A DNA stretch of 64,000 bases from contig JAISTW010000040.1 of NCBI GenBank assembly GCA_031272405.1, positions 1 through 64,000 on the forward strand, read 5' to 3'. Below are positions 8,725 through 17,703 of the stretch, piece by piece (position 1 is the first letter of the stretch; each line of letters opens with the position of its first letter). The notes under the pieces are model-generated. The model had not been told where the DNA came from, did not search any database, and worked only from the letters and a program-made list of their open reading frames with translations. The stretch is from Desulfovibrio sp. Its GTDB lineage: Bacteria; Desulfobacterota; Desulfovibrionia; Desulfovibrionales; Desulfovibrionaceae. The translations under genes were made by a program, and so were the position numbers.

Positions 8725-9138
8725 TCAGCTTTTGCGGTTTTCTTTCTGGTATTTCGAGGGACATTTGGTCATGAGCGTTTTCGCCGCGAAACGGCCGTCG
8801 GGCTTGATTGCGCCCTCGACGATGACTTCCGCGCCGGCCTTGAAGGTGTCGGGCACCACGCCGGAATAGGCCACCTGTATGGTTTGGGCGGCGTTGTCCT
8901 TGTCTTCCAGCCGGAAAACGACGCCGGCGCCGCCGGCCTGTTTTTCCATGCCTTCGGCGGCCACCGTGCCGAACAGTCTGGCGTTGACGAGTTTGTCCGG
9001 AGAGAGGGTTCTGGCTTCGGCCACATTGAGAAAATAAATGCTGTTTTCCGAAAAGCCGGACCAGCACAGATAGCCCACCCCGCCCAGAAAGAGCAGGAAA
9101 GCGGTGAGATAGAGCGGTGTGTTTTTACTGCGTGTCAT
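8725..9138 (-). CDS. ccmE: Cytochrome c-type biogenesis protein CcmE, CxxxY variant
   Basis: 137 residues. One N-terminal membrane helix (about 9-27) is followed by the periplasmic OB-fold heme chaperone domain. Classical CcmE attaches heme through a His in an HxxxY motif; here the position reads CPSKY, with Cys126 and Tyr130. Such Cys variants are known from Desulfovibrio, where they work without CcmG or CcmH. It is the first ccm gene in transcription order, 118 bases after tlyA. The C-terminus ends 7 residues after the motif, so the flexible tail is short. Confidence 0.95.
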   Translation of the reverse strand: MTRSKNTPLYLTAFLLFLGGVGYLCWSGFSENSIYFLNVAEARTLSPDKLVNARLFGTVAAEGMEKQAGGAGVVFRLEDKDNAAQTIQVAYSGVVPDTFKAGAEVIVEGAIKPDGRFAAKTLMTKCPSKYQKENRKS

Positions 9139-9256
9139 GGCCTCTTGTCTTCTCCCTTGCGTTTTTTTTTTGCGCTATGGCGATTATAATGTAGACGAGT
9201 TTGCGATTGTCCGCAAGTCGGGAATCGGCATTGACGACGCCCGCCGAAAAACAGGC

Positions 9257-10096
9257 CTACAGGAGCGGGGCGCTGCGTTGATTTGGGACGAAGGCGGCCT
9301 TGCTGAACACGGCCATGTACTCCTGATTGCCCTTTGGCCCCCTGACGGCGGCCGGCGTCACGCCGTCGCAGCGCAGGCCCAGTTCCCGCTCGCCGAAGGA
9401 GACGATTTTGTCCACGGCCCGCTTGCGGGCCGCCTCGTCGCGCACGACGCCCTTGACCGTTTCACCCGGCCCGAGTTCAAACTGGGGTTTTATCAAAACG
9501 GCCGCGCGTCCCCCGGCCTTGAGCCAGAACATGCAGGGCGGAAGCACGAGCGTCAGTGAAATGAAGGCCACGTCGGCCGTCACCATATCCACCGGCTCCG
9601 GCAGCATGTCCGGGGTGGTTTGGCGCAGATTGACTCCCTCCAGGCTGACGACGCGTTCGTCCCGTCTGAGTTTTTCGTGCAGTTGATTGCGGCCCACATC
9701 CACAGCGTATACGCGGACCGCGCCGCGCTGCAGCAGACAGTCCGTGAAGCCGCCAGTCGAGGCCCCTGCGTCCAGACAGACGAAACCGCGGACGTCAATC
9801 TGGAAGTTTTCGAGGGCCGTCAAAAGCTTATACGCCCCGCGGCTCACGAAAGGTTCATCCTTTGCAAGGACGAAACGCGTGCAAGGCGGATACTGGTGGC
9901 CGGCCTTGGTTACCAAACGGGCGGATTCGTTCAAACCGGATGCCGGAGGAACAAGTTCGAAAATTTTGCCAGCCATGATCAGACGCGCCGCCTTCTCTCG
10001 GCTTTCCGCCAGGCCCTGCTCATAAACAAGCAGGTCGGCGCGGCGTTTGGACGGCGAGTCGCTAGCCAACCGATTTCCTGGCGTAGGCCTTGACAA
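9257..10096 (-). CDS. tlyA: TlyA-family S4/FtsJ rRNA methyltransferase
   Basis: 279 residues. An S4 RNA-binding domain (RADLLVYEQGLAESREKA) is followed by a Rossmann methyltransferase domain with the SAM motif LDAGASTGGFTDCLL and a later DVAFISL. TlyA proteins 2'-O-methylate cytidines in rRNA and are often misnamed hemolysins. The ATG used overlaps the 3' end of the preceding HD-protein gene by 35 bases; an in-frame TTG about 8 codons inside would shorten the overlap, so the exact start is uncertain. Confidence 0.92.
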   Translation of the reverse strand: MSRPTPGNRLASDSPSKRRADLLVYEQGLAESREKAARLIMAGKIFELVPPASGLNESARLVTKAGHQYPPCTRFVLAKDEPFVSRGAYKLLTALENFQIDVRGFVCLDAGASTGGFTDCLLQRGAVRVYAVDVGRNQLHEKLRRDERVVSLEGVNLRQTTPDMLPEPVDMVTADVAFISLTLVLPPCMFWLKAGGRAAVLIKPQFELGPGETVKGVVRDEAARKRAVDKIVSFGERELGLRCDGVTPAAVRGPKGNQEYMAVFSKAAFVPNQRSAPLL

Positions 10097-11402
10097 AATC
10101 TATGGCCGACTGTCTGTCGGTCACGTCGCCGGCTATTTGCGCGTGCAAAAGGGCGGTGCGGATGACGCCCACCTGTGGGCCTGGCGCGAGGCGGGTTTCG
10201 GACATGATTTCGTTGCCGTTCAGAAGCGGCTCCAGCATCTGCTCCGGCGTTTCCGCCCTGTCCAGATATTTCATATTGTGGTTGAAGGACGTGTAGCTGC
10301 CGTTGCGCGCGCGCAGATCGGCCCGGGCCATGGCTATCAGGCGCGGGTATTCGTCAAGGCTTTTGAAGCGGCGTATGCCCCTGTCCGTGAGCATGAAATG
10401 AAAACGCATGTGGTTGTTCACCAGATGACAGAGCAGGTCTATGTCTTCCGTGTGGAAGTGCAGACGGCGCAAAATTTTGCGCGTCACCTTGGCCCCCACC
10501 CTGTGGTGCTGGTAAAAAGTCCACTGGCCGTCGAAAAATTCGCCGGTGTAGAGTTTGCCTATGTCGTGGAACAACATGGCCATAGTCCCCAACCAGTCGT
10601 AGTGGAAATCTTCTTCAGGGTAGTGTTTCACGCAGTCGAGGGTGTGTTCGAACACGTTTTCCTCTTCCCCGTCGTCGCGCTTCTGGCGTATACAGGAAAG
10701 CGCCGCGAGTTCCGGGATCATGCCCTGGAGGATATGGGCGTCGTAGAGCAGTCTGACGAAACGGTACAAGGATTCGGCCGCGACCTTGCGCCATTCGTCC
10801 ATGATGTCCGTCAGGGCGACGTAATCCAGCACGCGGCTTGCGGCGCGCACAATGGCCAGCCAGGTGTTGGGTTCAACGGGAGCGTCGTAATTGGCCGCGA
10901 AGCGCAAGGCCCTTATGGCCAGCAGATAATTGTGGCGCAGTGTTTCGTCGGGAAGGCCCATCAAGCGTATGACGCCGCTCTTGAGGTCGTCGAAGCCGTC
11001 GTAGGCGTCGCCCGTGGGGGGCGGACTACCGAAGCCGGTGAGGCGCAGTTGCAGTCGCGTATGCAGGTCCATGAGTTTGGTCATGGACGGGGTGATGCGC
11101 AACAGCGAAAGCTCCGGGTGAGCGCCCTCCGACGTTTCAATGGGATAAAACAGGTAGGTGATTCCGTTGTTTTCCAGCTTCGCCAGGGCGCGGTGTTCCG
11201 GTTCCGTGGCGGCGTTGGGGAAGAGCTTGAGCAGGGTGGGGATATCCGGTTCGCAGGCTATGTCCACAGCCGTCCTGCGCGTTTTTTCCAGCAGCTGTTG
11301 CTGCAGCGGGGCGTTGATGACGTAGGCGTCGTAGCCGTTGCGGAGCAGCGTTTTGCACAGGGCGACCGCCTCTTTTATTATTTGGTGCATCTGTTCCTCC
11401 AT
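10062..11402 (-). CDS. HD-domain protein with decayed poly(A) polymerase/CCA-transferase head
   Basis: 446 residues with the overall build of the tRNA nucleotidyltransferase/poly(A) polymerase family: head domain, RNA-binding helices (LRHNYLLAIRALRFAANY) and an HD hydrolase domain. The HD motifs look intact (FEHTLDCVKH, MLFHDIGK, HHRVGAKV, NNHMRF). The catalytic head does not: the usual GGxVRD is replaced by INAPLQQ (residues 29-35) and the DxD metal pair by AVDIA (45-49), leaving one Asp. Nucleotide addition is therefore unlikely. It may act as an HD phosphohydrolase or RNA-binding protein. It lies 110 bases after lysC. Confidence 0.8.
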   Translation of the reverse strand: MEEQMHQIIKEAVALCKTLLRNGYDAYVINAPLQQQLLEKTRRTAVDIACEPDIPTLLKLFPNAATEPEHRALAKLENNGITYLFYPIETSEGAHPELSLLRITPSMTKLMDLHTRLQLRLTGFGSPPPTGDAYDGFDDLKSGVIRLMGLPDETLRHNYLLAIRALRFAANYDAPVEPNTWLAIVRAASRVLDYVALTDIMDEWRKVAAESLYRFVRLLYDAHILQGMIPELAALSCIRQKRDDGEEENVFEHTLDCVKHYPEEDFHYDWLGTMAMLFHDIGKLYTGEFFDGQWTFYQHHRVGAKVTRKILRRLHFHTEDIDLLCHLVNNHMRFHFMLTDRGIRRFKSLDEYPRLIAMARADLRARNGSYTSFNHNMKYLDRAETPEQMLEPLLNGNEIMSETRLAPGPQVGVIRTALLHAQIAGDVTDRQSAIDFVKAYARKSVG

Positions 11403-11512
11403 TGCCTCCCGCCGCGGACAGGGCGGGATCCGCCGCGACGGGGCGCTGTTTTTCCCTGCCGCGGGGGACGCGGGGGAATATCAGGCGACGACAGCCGATG
11501 CCTGCGCGCGGC

Positions 11513-12736
11513 TCAGTTTATATCCCAGTCTAGGCCGAAGGTGTCGTGCAAAATGCGCACGGCCAGTTCCAGGTATTTTTCCTGGATCAGGATTGTGATT
11601 TTGATTTCGGACGTGCTGATCATCAAAATGTTGATGCCTTCCTTGGTCAGGGCGGCGAAGGTTCTGGCCGCCACGCCGGAATGGTTGCGCATGCCCACGC
11701 CGATGGCCGAAACCTTGGCCACGCTCAGGTCATGCACCACTTCGGCAGCGCCCACTGCGGCGGCCACATCGGTCATGATCTCCAGCGTGTACTTCAAATC
11801 CTTGCGGGAAATGGTGAACGTAATGTCGGTCAGCCCGTCAAGGCTGGTGTTCTGGACAATCATGTCCACGAGCACGCCTTTTTCGGAAAGAGGGCCGAAG
11901 ACTGCCGCGGCTATGCCGGGCACGTCCGGCACGGCGTGCAGCGTAACGCGCGCCTGATCCCTGTCGTAGGCGATGCCGGAAACAAGCAGAGCTTCCATGC
12001 TGGAATCCTCCTGGGTGACGAGGGTGCCGGGATCGTCGTTGAAGGTGCAGCGAACCCGGACGGGGACTTTGTATTTCTGGGCGAATTCCACGGAGCGGAT
12101 GTGGAGTACCTTGGCGCCCATGCTGGCCATCTCCAGCATTTCATTGTAGGCGATGCGATCCATCTTGCGGGCCGTGGAGCAGATATTGGGGTCGGTGGTG
12201 TAGACGCCGTCCACATCGGTGTAAATTTCACATTCGACGGCGCCGAGCGCCGCCGCCAGAGCCACGGCCGACGTGTCCGAGCCGCCGCGGCCCAGGGTGG
12301 TGAGGCGTTTGTCTTCCGTGCAGCCCTGAAAACCCGCCACTACAAGCACGTCGTGCTCTTTCAGCCAGGCATGCAGGGCTTCGCTGTTTATGGAGCGAAT
12401 GCGCGCGTTGCCGAAATTGTCGTCAGTGGTGATGGGAATTTGCCAGGCCAGCAGGGACCTGGCCTTGATGCCGCGCTGCTTGAGCAATATGGCGAAAAGG
12501 CCCACCGAAACCTGCTCGCCGGTGGAAACAAGGCAGTCGCGCTCCGCGGCGTCCGGTTCCTTGGACCATTGATCGGCCAGGGCCAGCAGGCTGTTGGTTT
12601 CTCCCGCCCGGGCCGAGAGCACGACGACAAGCTTGTCGGCCCGTTTGAGACCGTCGGCCGTCTTTTCATATACCTGCAGCATCCGTTCCGGCGTGGCCAC
12701 AGAAGTGCCGCCGAATTTTTGCACAAGAATTTTCAT
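11513..12736 (-). CDS. lysC: Aspartate kinase
   Basis: 407 residues. The N-terminal kinase motif is KFGGTSVATPERM, followed by GRGGSDTSAVALA, and two C-terminal ACT domains end in HDTFGLDWDIN. It phosphorylates aspartate, the first step toward lysine, threonine, methionine and diaminopimelate; the ACT domains normally give feedback inhibition by lysine and/or threonine. The ATG at 12736 is chosen because MKILVQKFGGTS is the family's usual first residues. It lies 34 bases after tsaE in the same run. Confidence 0.96.
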   Translation of the reverse strand: MKILVQKFGGTSVATPERMLQVYEKTADGLKRADKLVVVLSARAGETNSLLALADQWSKEPDAAERDCLVSTGEQVSVGLFAILLKQRGIKARSLLAWQIPITTDDNFGNARIRSINSEALHAWLKEHDVLVVAGFQGCTEDKRLTTLGRGGSDTSAVALAAALGAVECEIYTDVDGVYTTDPNICSTARKMDRIAYNEMLEMASMGAKVLHIRSVEFAQKYKVPVRVRCTFNDDPGTLVTQEDSSMEALLVSGIAYDRDQARVTLHAVPDVPGIAAAVFGPLSEKGVLVDMIVQNTSLDGLTDITFTISRKDLKYTLEIMTDVAAAVGAAEVVHDLSVAKVSAIGVGMRNHSGVAARTFAALTKEGINILMISTSEIKITILIQEKYLELAVRILHDTFGLDWDIN

Positions 12737-12770
12737 AGCTGCCGTCACCAAATTGGACTGTGGAATGGTT

Positions 12771-13274
12771 TTACTCTTGCCGCCTGATTTCGGACAATTT
12801 CCCAAAGGCCGTTTCACCGAACTCGCGCGTCAGGGACTCCGCGTCGCGTCCGCTCCCGGTCACGGTCAATAGGCGCGTATTTTCGCATGACGCGAAGGAT
12901 ATGTCCAGAAATTCTTCGGGCAGTTCCTCCACAGGCAGAAATTCGGCCCACTCCAGCACGGTGAGCGTGTCAGGATCCTGCAGGGCTTCCAGAAGGTCAT
13001 CCGGCGGAAAATCCGGGCAACGGTACATATCCGCGTGCATCATGGTGGGCGTGGTGGGATAGCGGTTGCACAGGGTAAAGGAAGGGCTCCCCGTTTCCGC
13101 CGCGTCGCCGCCGGGCAGGGCATTGGCGAGGGCGCAGGCGAAAGTCGTTTTGCCGCTGCCCAGAGGGCCGCGCAGCAGGATTGCCCTCAGCTGGGGATGC
13201 CGCGGCAGAAGGCCAGCCAGCAACCGGGCCAGACGCCGGGTTTCCTCGAAAGAATCGAGACGGATTTCAAGCAT
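12771..13274 (-). CDS. tsaE: tRNA threonylcarbamoyladenosine biosynthesis ATPase TsaE
   Basis: 167 residues. Walker A GPLGSGKTT is near residues 36-44, then GSPSFTLCNRY, an MMHADMYR segment matching the family's H-x-D-x-Y-R motif, and VLEWAEFLP. TsaE binds TsaB-TsaD and drives the t6A37 modification cycle of ANN-decoding tRNAs. The ATG at 13274 is used because family homology begins there (MLEIRLDSFEETRRLA). It follows nnr by 11 bases, a common pairing in bacteria. Confidence 0.95.
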   Translation of the reverse strand: MLEIRLDSFEETRRLARLLAGLLPRHPQLRAILLRGPLGSGKTTFACALANALPGGDAAETGSPSFTLCNRYPTTPTMMHADMYRCPDFPPDDLLEALQDPDTLTVLEWAEFLPVEELPEEFLDISFASCENTRLLTVTGSGRDAESLTREFGETAFGKLSEIRRQE

Positions 13275-13285
13275 CGCGCGTCTGT

Positions 13286-14884
13286 TTAAAGATCGAAATT
13301 GTGGATGTCGGCAACGGCGTTTTGGGCCAGTGCCCTGGCGCGGGGAATGGCGTCCGCGATTTCGAAGGCCGTGTTGCCGCGCCCGGGGAAGGAAGCGGCG
13401 CATGCCAGGCCCGCGCCAGCGTGCAGGGCGACCCCCAGCCCGGCGCTGAACAGGCTGTCGCCTTCCCCCCGGCGGCAGGCCGCCAAGGCGCCGAGGCAAC
13501 CGGCCAACACGTCGCCGCTGCCGCCAACCGCCAACTGGGGGATGTCATGGGGGCTGACGAGGGTCGGGCGGCCCGCCTGTCCGACCAGGCAACCGGCCCC
13601 CTTGAGCACCACGGCGCAGGGAACAAGGCGGCACAGAGCCTCTAGGGCGGCGAAGCGGTCGGCCTGCACGGCGCTGGTCTCGCATCGCAACAGGGCGGAG
13701 GCCTCTCCCGGGTGGGGCGTGATGACGTCTTCGGGGGCAAGGCATGCCTGCATGCGACTGTCCCCGGCCAGCAGAACAAGGGCGTCGGCGTCCACGACGG
13801 CGGCGGGGCGTCCTGGCAGGGAAAGGGCTTCGGCTAGCAGGGCGCGGGCGTTGCGGCTGCGTCCGAGGCCCGGCCCCACAATCAGGGCCTGACAGCGAAG
13901 CAGCAGTTCCTTCAGCCTGTCCGACATTGTTTCGGGCCAGTCCTCACCAGATGAGGCCTCTGCCGCGTCCAGGGGCAGAGTCATGATTTCCGGCAGGCCG
14001 ATTCGTATTTGGCTTGCGCTTGGAGCGGCCGCGCTGACAAGCCCGGCGCCGGTGCGCAGGGCGGCTCGCGCCGCCAGATGGGCCGCGCCGCTGTATTGCG
14101 GGATGCCGCCCAGCACCAGAACGTGGCCGAAGCTGTTTTTGTAGGCGTTTTTTGGGAGTTCCGGAAGGAGCGCCAGGGCGCGGTCGTCCAGCAGGCAGGC
14201 GCTGCACGGCGTGCGGGCGCGGGCCGGAATGCCGATGTCGCGCACGTGCAGTTTTCCCGTGAAAGGACGCGCCCAGGGCAGGACAAGCCCAGGTTTCGCG
14301 GCGGCGAAAGCGACGGTGGAATGTGCCCGGATCGCCGTGGGAGACGGCAGGCCGGTCAGGGCGTTCAGGCCGGAGGGAACATCCAGGGCCAGGACGAAAC
14401 AAGCCTCAAGGCGATTGACGGCCTCGACTATCTCGCACAGCTCCGGGCGCAGTTCCCCGTTCAGCCCGGCCCCGGTCAGGCCGTCAACCACAATGTCGGC
14501 CCTGCCCTCGGGCATGCGTCCGCGCAGAATGGCGAAGGGCACGCCGGCGGCCCGGGCTAGGCGTACGTGTTTGGCGGCGGCGCCCTTGCAGTTTCCGAGA
14601 GGTTTGGTGTGGAGAACAAGCGCATCCGCGCCAGCGTCCGTCAGATGGCGGGCCAGACAGGCGGCGTCCCCGCCGTTGTTTCCGCCGCCCATGAAGAGCC
14701 AAACCCGCCGCCCGCGCAGACCGTCCGTTTGCTGCCGCAATGCCTCAAGGGCCGCCCGCCCCGCGTTTTCCATAAGCAGAATTTCCGGCAGCCCTAGGGC
14801 GATCGCCCCGGCGTCCCAGCGCCGCATTTCGTCGGGGGAGGGCAGGGGCGGAAGGGAGGCGGGAAAGGCCGCGCCCGTGTTCAT
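13286..14884 (-). CDS. nnr: Bifunctional NAD(P)H-hydrate epimerase / ADP-dependent dehydratase
   Basis: 532 residues. The N-terminal YjeF-type epimerase has LMENAGRAALEAL and FMGGGNNGGDAACLA. The C-terminal dehydratase of the ribokinase-like fold has TPHPGEASALL and the catalytic-loop motif GGSGDVLAGCLG. The enzyme repairs hydrated NADH and NADPH. The ATG at 14884 overlaps the acpS stop (ATGA); the open frame further upstream is the shadow of acpS. Confidence 0.95.
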   Translation of the reverse strand: MNTGAAFPASLPPLPSPDEMRRWDAGAIALGLPEILLMENAGRAALEALRQQTDGLRGRRVWLFMGGGNNGGDAACLARHLTDAGADALVLHTKPLGNCKGAAAKHVRLARAAGVPFAILRGRMPEGRADIVVDGLTGAGLNGELRPELCEIVEAVNRLEACFVLALDVPSGLNALTGLPSPTAIRAHSTVAFAAAKPGLVLPWARPFTGKLHVRDIGIPARARTPCSACLLDDRALALLPELPKNAYKNSFGHVLVLGGIPQYSGAAHLAARAALRTGAGLVSAAAPSASQIRIGLPEIMTLPLDAAEASSGEDWPETMSDRLKELLLRCQALIVGPGLGRSRNARALLAEALSLPGRPAAVVDADALVLLAGDSRMQACLAPEDVITPHPGEASALLRCETSAVQADRFAALEALCRLVPCAVVLKGAGCLVGQAGRPTLVSPHDIPQLAVGGSGDVLAGCLGALAACRRGEGDSLFSAGLGVALHAGAGLACAASFPGRGNTAFEIADAIPRARALAQNAVADIHNFDL

Positions 14885-15255
14885 TGGCCCTCCAGCACGA
14901 CAAAGGCCACAGCCGTGTCCCGGTCGTGACTGATGGAGAGCAGGCTGCGTATGACGCCGATAGATCGGAGGCGCTCCGCCGCCCGGCCGGAAAAAGACAG
15001 CATGGGCGCGCCGAGGCTGTCGCTGAAAATTTCTATCTGCAACGGGCCTATACCCTTGGCGAAGCCGGTGCCCAGCGCTTTGACCGCCGCTTCCTTGGCG
15101 GCGAAACGCCCCGCCAGCGTGGAGACGCGACAACCGGCCAGGGCGTCGAGTTCCGCCGTGGTGAATATTTTTTTCAGGAAACGCTGTCCGAAGCGTTCGC
15201 AGCTCCGCCCGACACGCCGAATTTCCACAATGTCCGCGCCTATTCCCGCAATCAT
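14881..15255 (-). CDS. acpS: Holo-[acyl-carrier-protein] synthase
   Basis: 124 residues. GIGADIVEIRRV near the N-terminus holds the metal-binding Asp, and FAAKEAAVKALGTGF is the second signature. It transfers 4'-phosphopantetheine from CoA to acyl carrier protein. It is the first gene of the minus-strand run in this window and is divergent from ugd, with 165 bases between the two starts. Confidence 0.96.
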   Translation of the reverse strand: MIAGIGADIVEIRRVGRSCERFGQRFLKKIFTTAELDALAGCRVSTLAGRFAAKEAAVKALGTGFAKGIGPLQIEIFSDSLGAPMLSFSGRAAERLRSIGVIRSLLSISHDRDTAVAFVVLEGQ

Positions 15256-15420
15256 CGCCGCACCGCGCGCGTTCGTCGCTCACGCTTGTCTGTCACCGGT
15301 CATTGGTGTATGCTGGCCGGCGTTGTTGAAAATAGATGAGGTTTGTATTTTGACTGTTTCGTCGTCGGGCGTCAAGACCGGGCGGGTCCGCCCGCTGTTT
15401 GCGCCTTGCTGGAGTCGCCA

Positions 15421-16767
15421 ATGAAGCTGTGCATCGTCGGTACGGGGTATGTGGGACTGGTCAGCGCGGCCTGTTTCGCGGAAATGGGCAACAGCGTGAC
15501 CTGCGTGGATGTGAACCCCGTTGTGGTGGAAAAACTCAACGCCGGTCGCGTACACATCTTCGAGCCGGGCCTGGAGGATATGGTGCACAGCAGCCGCGCC
15601 GACGGGCGTTTGCGTTTCACGACCAGACTCGCCGACGGCCTTGGAGGCGCCGAATGCGTTTTCATTTGCGTGGGCACGCCGTCCCTGCCGGACGGTTCGT
15701 GCGATCTGGGCTATGTGCGGAGCGTGGCTCATGAAATAGGCCGCGAGATGCAAACCGACCTCATAGTCGTGGACAAATCCACCGTGCCTGTGGGCACCGC
15801 CGACATGGTGCGCGCGATCATCGAGGACGAACTGGCCGCGCGCGACGTCGGGCTGCGCGTCAGCGTGGTCTCCAATCCGGAATTTCTCAAGGAAGGGGCG
15901 GCCATCGCCGATTTCATGAAGCCGGACCGCGTCGTCGTGGGTACGGATTCGGAGGCGTCGGCCGACGTCATGCGGGAGTTGTACTCGCCCTTTGCCCGCA
16001 CGCGCGACAAGATACTAGTCATGGGGACGCGCAGCGCGGAGATGACGAAGTACGCCGCCAACTGCATGCTGGCCGCCAAAATTTCCTTCATCAACGAAAT
16101 CGCGGCCATCTGCGAGCGCGTGGGCGCCGATGTGCGCGACGTGCGCGTCGGCATCGGTTCGGACACGCGCATCGGCTACCAGTTCATATACCCCGGTCTC
16201 GGCTACGGCGGTTCGTGTTTTCCCAAGGACGTCAAGGCGCTCATCCACACCTCCTCCGAAGCGGGGGTGGAGCCCTTGCTGCTCAATGCCGTCGAGGCCG
16301 TGAACATCCGCCAGAAGGTGAGCATGGCCCTGCGCGTCGAGGAATATTTCGCCCCCCGGGGAGGCGTTCGGGGCAAGACTCTGGCCTTCTGGGGACTGGC
16401 CTTCAAAGCCAATACCGACGACATGCGCGAAGCGCCCTCCATAAACGTCATAAATCATCTGACGGCCAGGGGCATGAAAGTGCGCGCCTTTGACCCGGTG
16501 GCGGCGGAGAACGGCCATCGCGTTTTCAGGGACAACGCCCTAGTGGAGATCGCCGACGGGCAGTACGAGGTTTGCGACGGGGCGCATGCCCTGCTTGTGG
16601 CCACAGAGTGGAACCAGTTCCGCAATCCGGACTTTGAGCGCCTCAAGGCCCTGCTCGCCACCCCCCTGCTCTTTGACGGACGCAATCTGTATTCGCCCTC
16701 GGCCATGGCCCGGCGCGGCTTCGTCTATTTCTGCGTGGGACGCGCGGGGCAGTCTTTACCTGTCTGA
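15421..16767 (+). CDS. ugd: UDP-glucose 6-dehydrogenase
   Basis: 448 residues. The N-terminal NAD-binding motif is GTGYVGLVSAACFAEMG, the catalytic Cys lies in GYGGSCFPKD, and the C-terminal UDP-binding domain contains AFWGLAFKANTDDMREAPS. It oxidises UDP-glucose to UDP-glucuronate for surface polysaccharide precursors. The ATG at 15421 is preferred because MKLCIVGTGYVGL is the family's standard start. No other polysaccharide gene is nearby. Its 3' end overlaps the convergent hydrogenase protease gene by 12 bases. Confidence 0.96.
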   Translation: MKLCIVGTGYVGLVSAACFAEMGNSVTCVDVNPVVVEKLNAGRVHIFEPGLEDMVHSSRADGRLRFTTRLADGLGGAECVFICVGTPSLPDGSCDLGYVRSVAHEIGREMQTDLIVVDKSTVPVGTADMVRAIIEDELAARDVGLRVSVVSNPEFLKEGAAIADFMKPDRVVVGTDSEASADVMRELYSPFARTRDKILVMGTRSAEMTKYAANCMLAAKISFINEIAAICERVGADVRDVRVGIGSDTRIGYQFIYPGLGYGGSCFPKDVKALIHTSSEAGVEPLLLNAVEAVNIRQKVSMALRVEEYFAPRGGVRGKTLAFWGLAFKANTDDMREAPSINVINHLTARGMKVRAFDPVAAENGHRVFRDNALVEIADGQYEVCDGAHALLVATEWNQFRNPDFERLKALLATPLLFDGRNLYSPSAMARRGFVYFCVGRAGQSLPV

Positions 16768-17247
16768 AAGCGGCGCTATGCCGCGTCGGCCCAATTCCTC
16801 CACAACCTTACGGCAGAATTCCGGCAGGCGTTCCTCGGCCTGTGGCGTCAGGTCAACGCTCATGCTCTTGTAGTCAAAGGGCTCCATGCCGATGACGATG
16901 GCCTGTGGCCTGTGCCCGGCGAGTTCGCAGGCGATGAGCGTGTCCAGAAGGTCCGTCTGGTGCATGGAATCGCGGAAACTGAAACTTTTGCGCAAGTCTT
17001 CGCCTTCAAGCAGGTAGACCGTTCCCGGCGTTCCGCCGCCCAGCGCCACGTCCAGCACCACCAGCAGGTCGCATTCCTGCAGCTCGGGCATGAGCATGAG
17101 CCCCTGCGTTCCGCCGTCCAGCAGGCGCACAGTGGATGGCCAGACATGCCTTTTTTGCAGGCACTCCACAGCGCGCACGCCAAAGCCCTCGTCGCTCAGC
17201 AGGATATTGCCCACGCCCAGGATGAGGATTTTCGGGTTTTCTTGCAA
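16756..17247 (-). CDS. Hydrogenase maturation protease (HyaD/HybD family)
   Basis: 163 residues. It begins with GVGNILLSDEGFGV and carries the three nickel-sensing ligands of the family: Glu in SDEG, Asp in VVLDVALGG and His in DSMHQTDLL. Such proteases remove the C-terminal peptide of the [NiFe]-hydrogenase large subunit after nickel insertion. No hydrogenase structural gene is in the window, so its partner must be elsewhere. The upstream region is AT-rich. Confidence 0.93.
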   Translation of the reverse strand: MQENPKILILGVGNILLSDEGFGVRAVECLQKRHVWPSTVRLLDGGTQGLMLMPELQECDLLVVLDVALGGGTPGTVYLLEGEDLRKSFSFRDSMHQTDLLDTLIACELAGHRPQAIVIGMEPFDYKSMSVDLTPQAEERLPEFCRKVVEELGRRGIAPLSDR

Positions 17248-17580
17248 CAGGGCATCCTCCTCCTGTTTCTGTACAGGTTTTGTCGCTTGACGGCAACATT
17301 TTTTCGAGAGTATAATTTTTAGATGAGTTAGGACGAAGAATATAGTTTATCTATGTGAATTTGCAGACTAAAAAATATTTTTGAGAATATTTTACCCACA
17401 TGGATACCCACAAATTCAGCGTGTAACATCGGTTCCCATCGGTCGGCATTGTCCGCCGTCTCGGTCGGCCATTTTCTCTTCAAAACGCGCAATGATCCGC
17501 TGGAAAATCAGGATGATTTTTGGCTCTTTCACGGCCCGGTTTTCCGCTGAAAACCGTTCAGGCATGTATTCCAATCAGAC

Positions 17581-17619
17581 AAAAAAGTGGGGAGACGGAA
17601 TTGCCGCGTCCGTCTCCCC
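17581..17619 (-). terminator. Intrinsic terminator reading on the minus strand
   Basis: Arms GGGGAGACGGA (17589-17599) and TCCGTCTCCCC (17609-17619) pair perfectly over 11 bp with a 9-base loop. On the minus strand the stem is followed by ACTTTTTTG. It therefore ends the transcript of the small gene at 17704-18164. Confidence 0.88.
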
Positions 17620-17656
17620 GCGCGCATGGTGTTCGGGAGAGTACATCAATGCGCGG

Positions 17657-17695
17657 GGACGGAACGCGCATCACCCCCTGACCCGCGTTCCGTCC
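17657..17695. repeat. 12-bp perfect hairpin just after the small gene
   Basis: GGACGGAACGCG (17657-17668) pairs exactly with CGCGTTCCGTCC (17684-17695). It has no T-run on the minus strand and only a weak one (TGATTTTG) on the plus strand. It probably protects the 3' end of the minus-strand transcript or acts as a partial terminator ahead of the stronger one at 17581-17619. Confidence 0.6.
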
Positions 17696-17703
17696 TGATT
17701 TTG

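Larger units (their letters stand above)
17248..17703. other. AT-rich intergenic region with two strong hairpins
   Basis: Bases 17290-17400 are strongly AT-rich and probably hold the promoter of the hydrogenase protease gene. A minus-strand open stretch of 49 codons (17416-17565) starts with ATG but has no ribosome-binding site and no recognisable similarity. The two hairpins near the right side are listed separately. Confidence 0.5.

Noticed and set aside
17416..17565. Minus-strand 49-residue open frame starting MPERFSAENR
   Set aside because: No Shine-Dalgarno sequence, and it lies downstream of a strong terminator. It cannot be excluded, but nothing supports it beyond being open.
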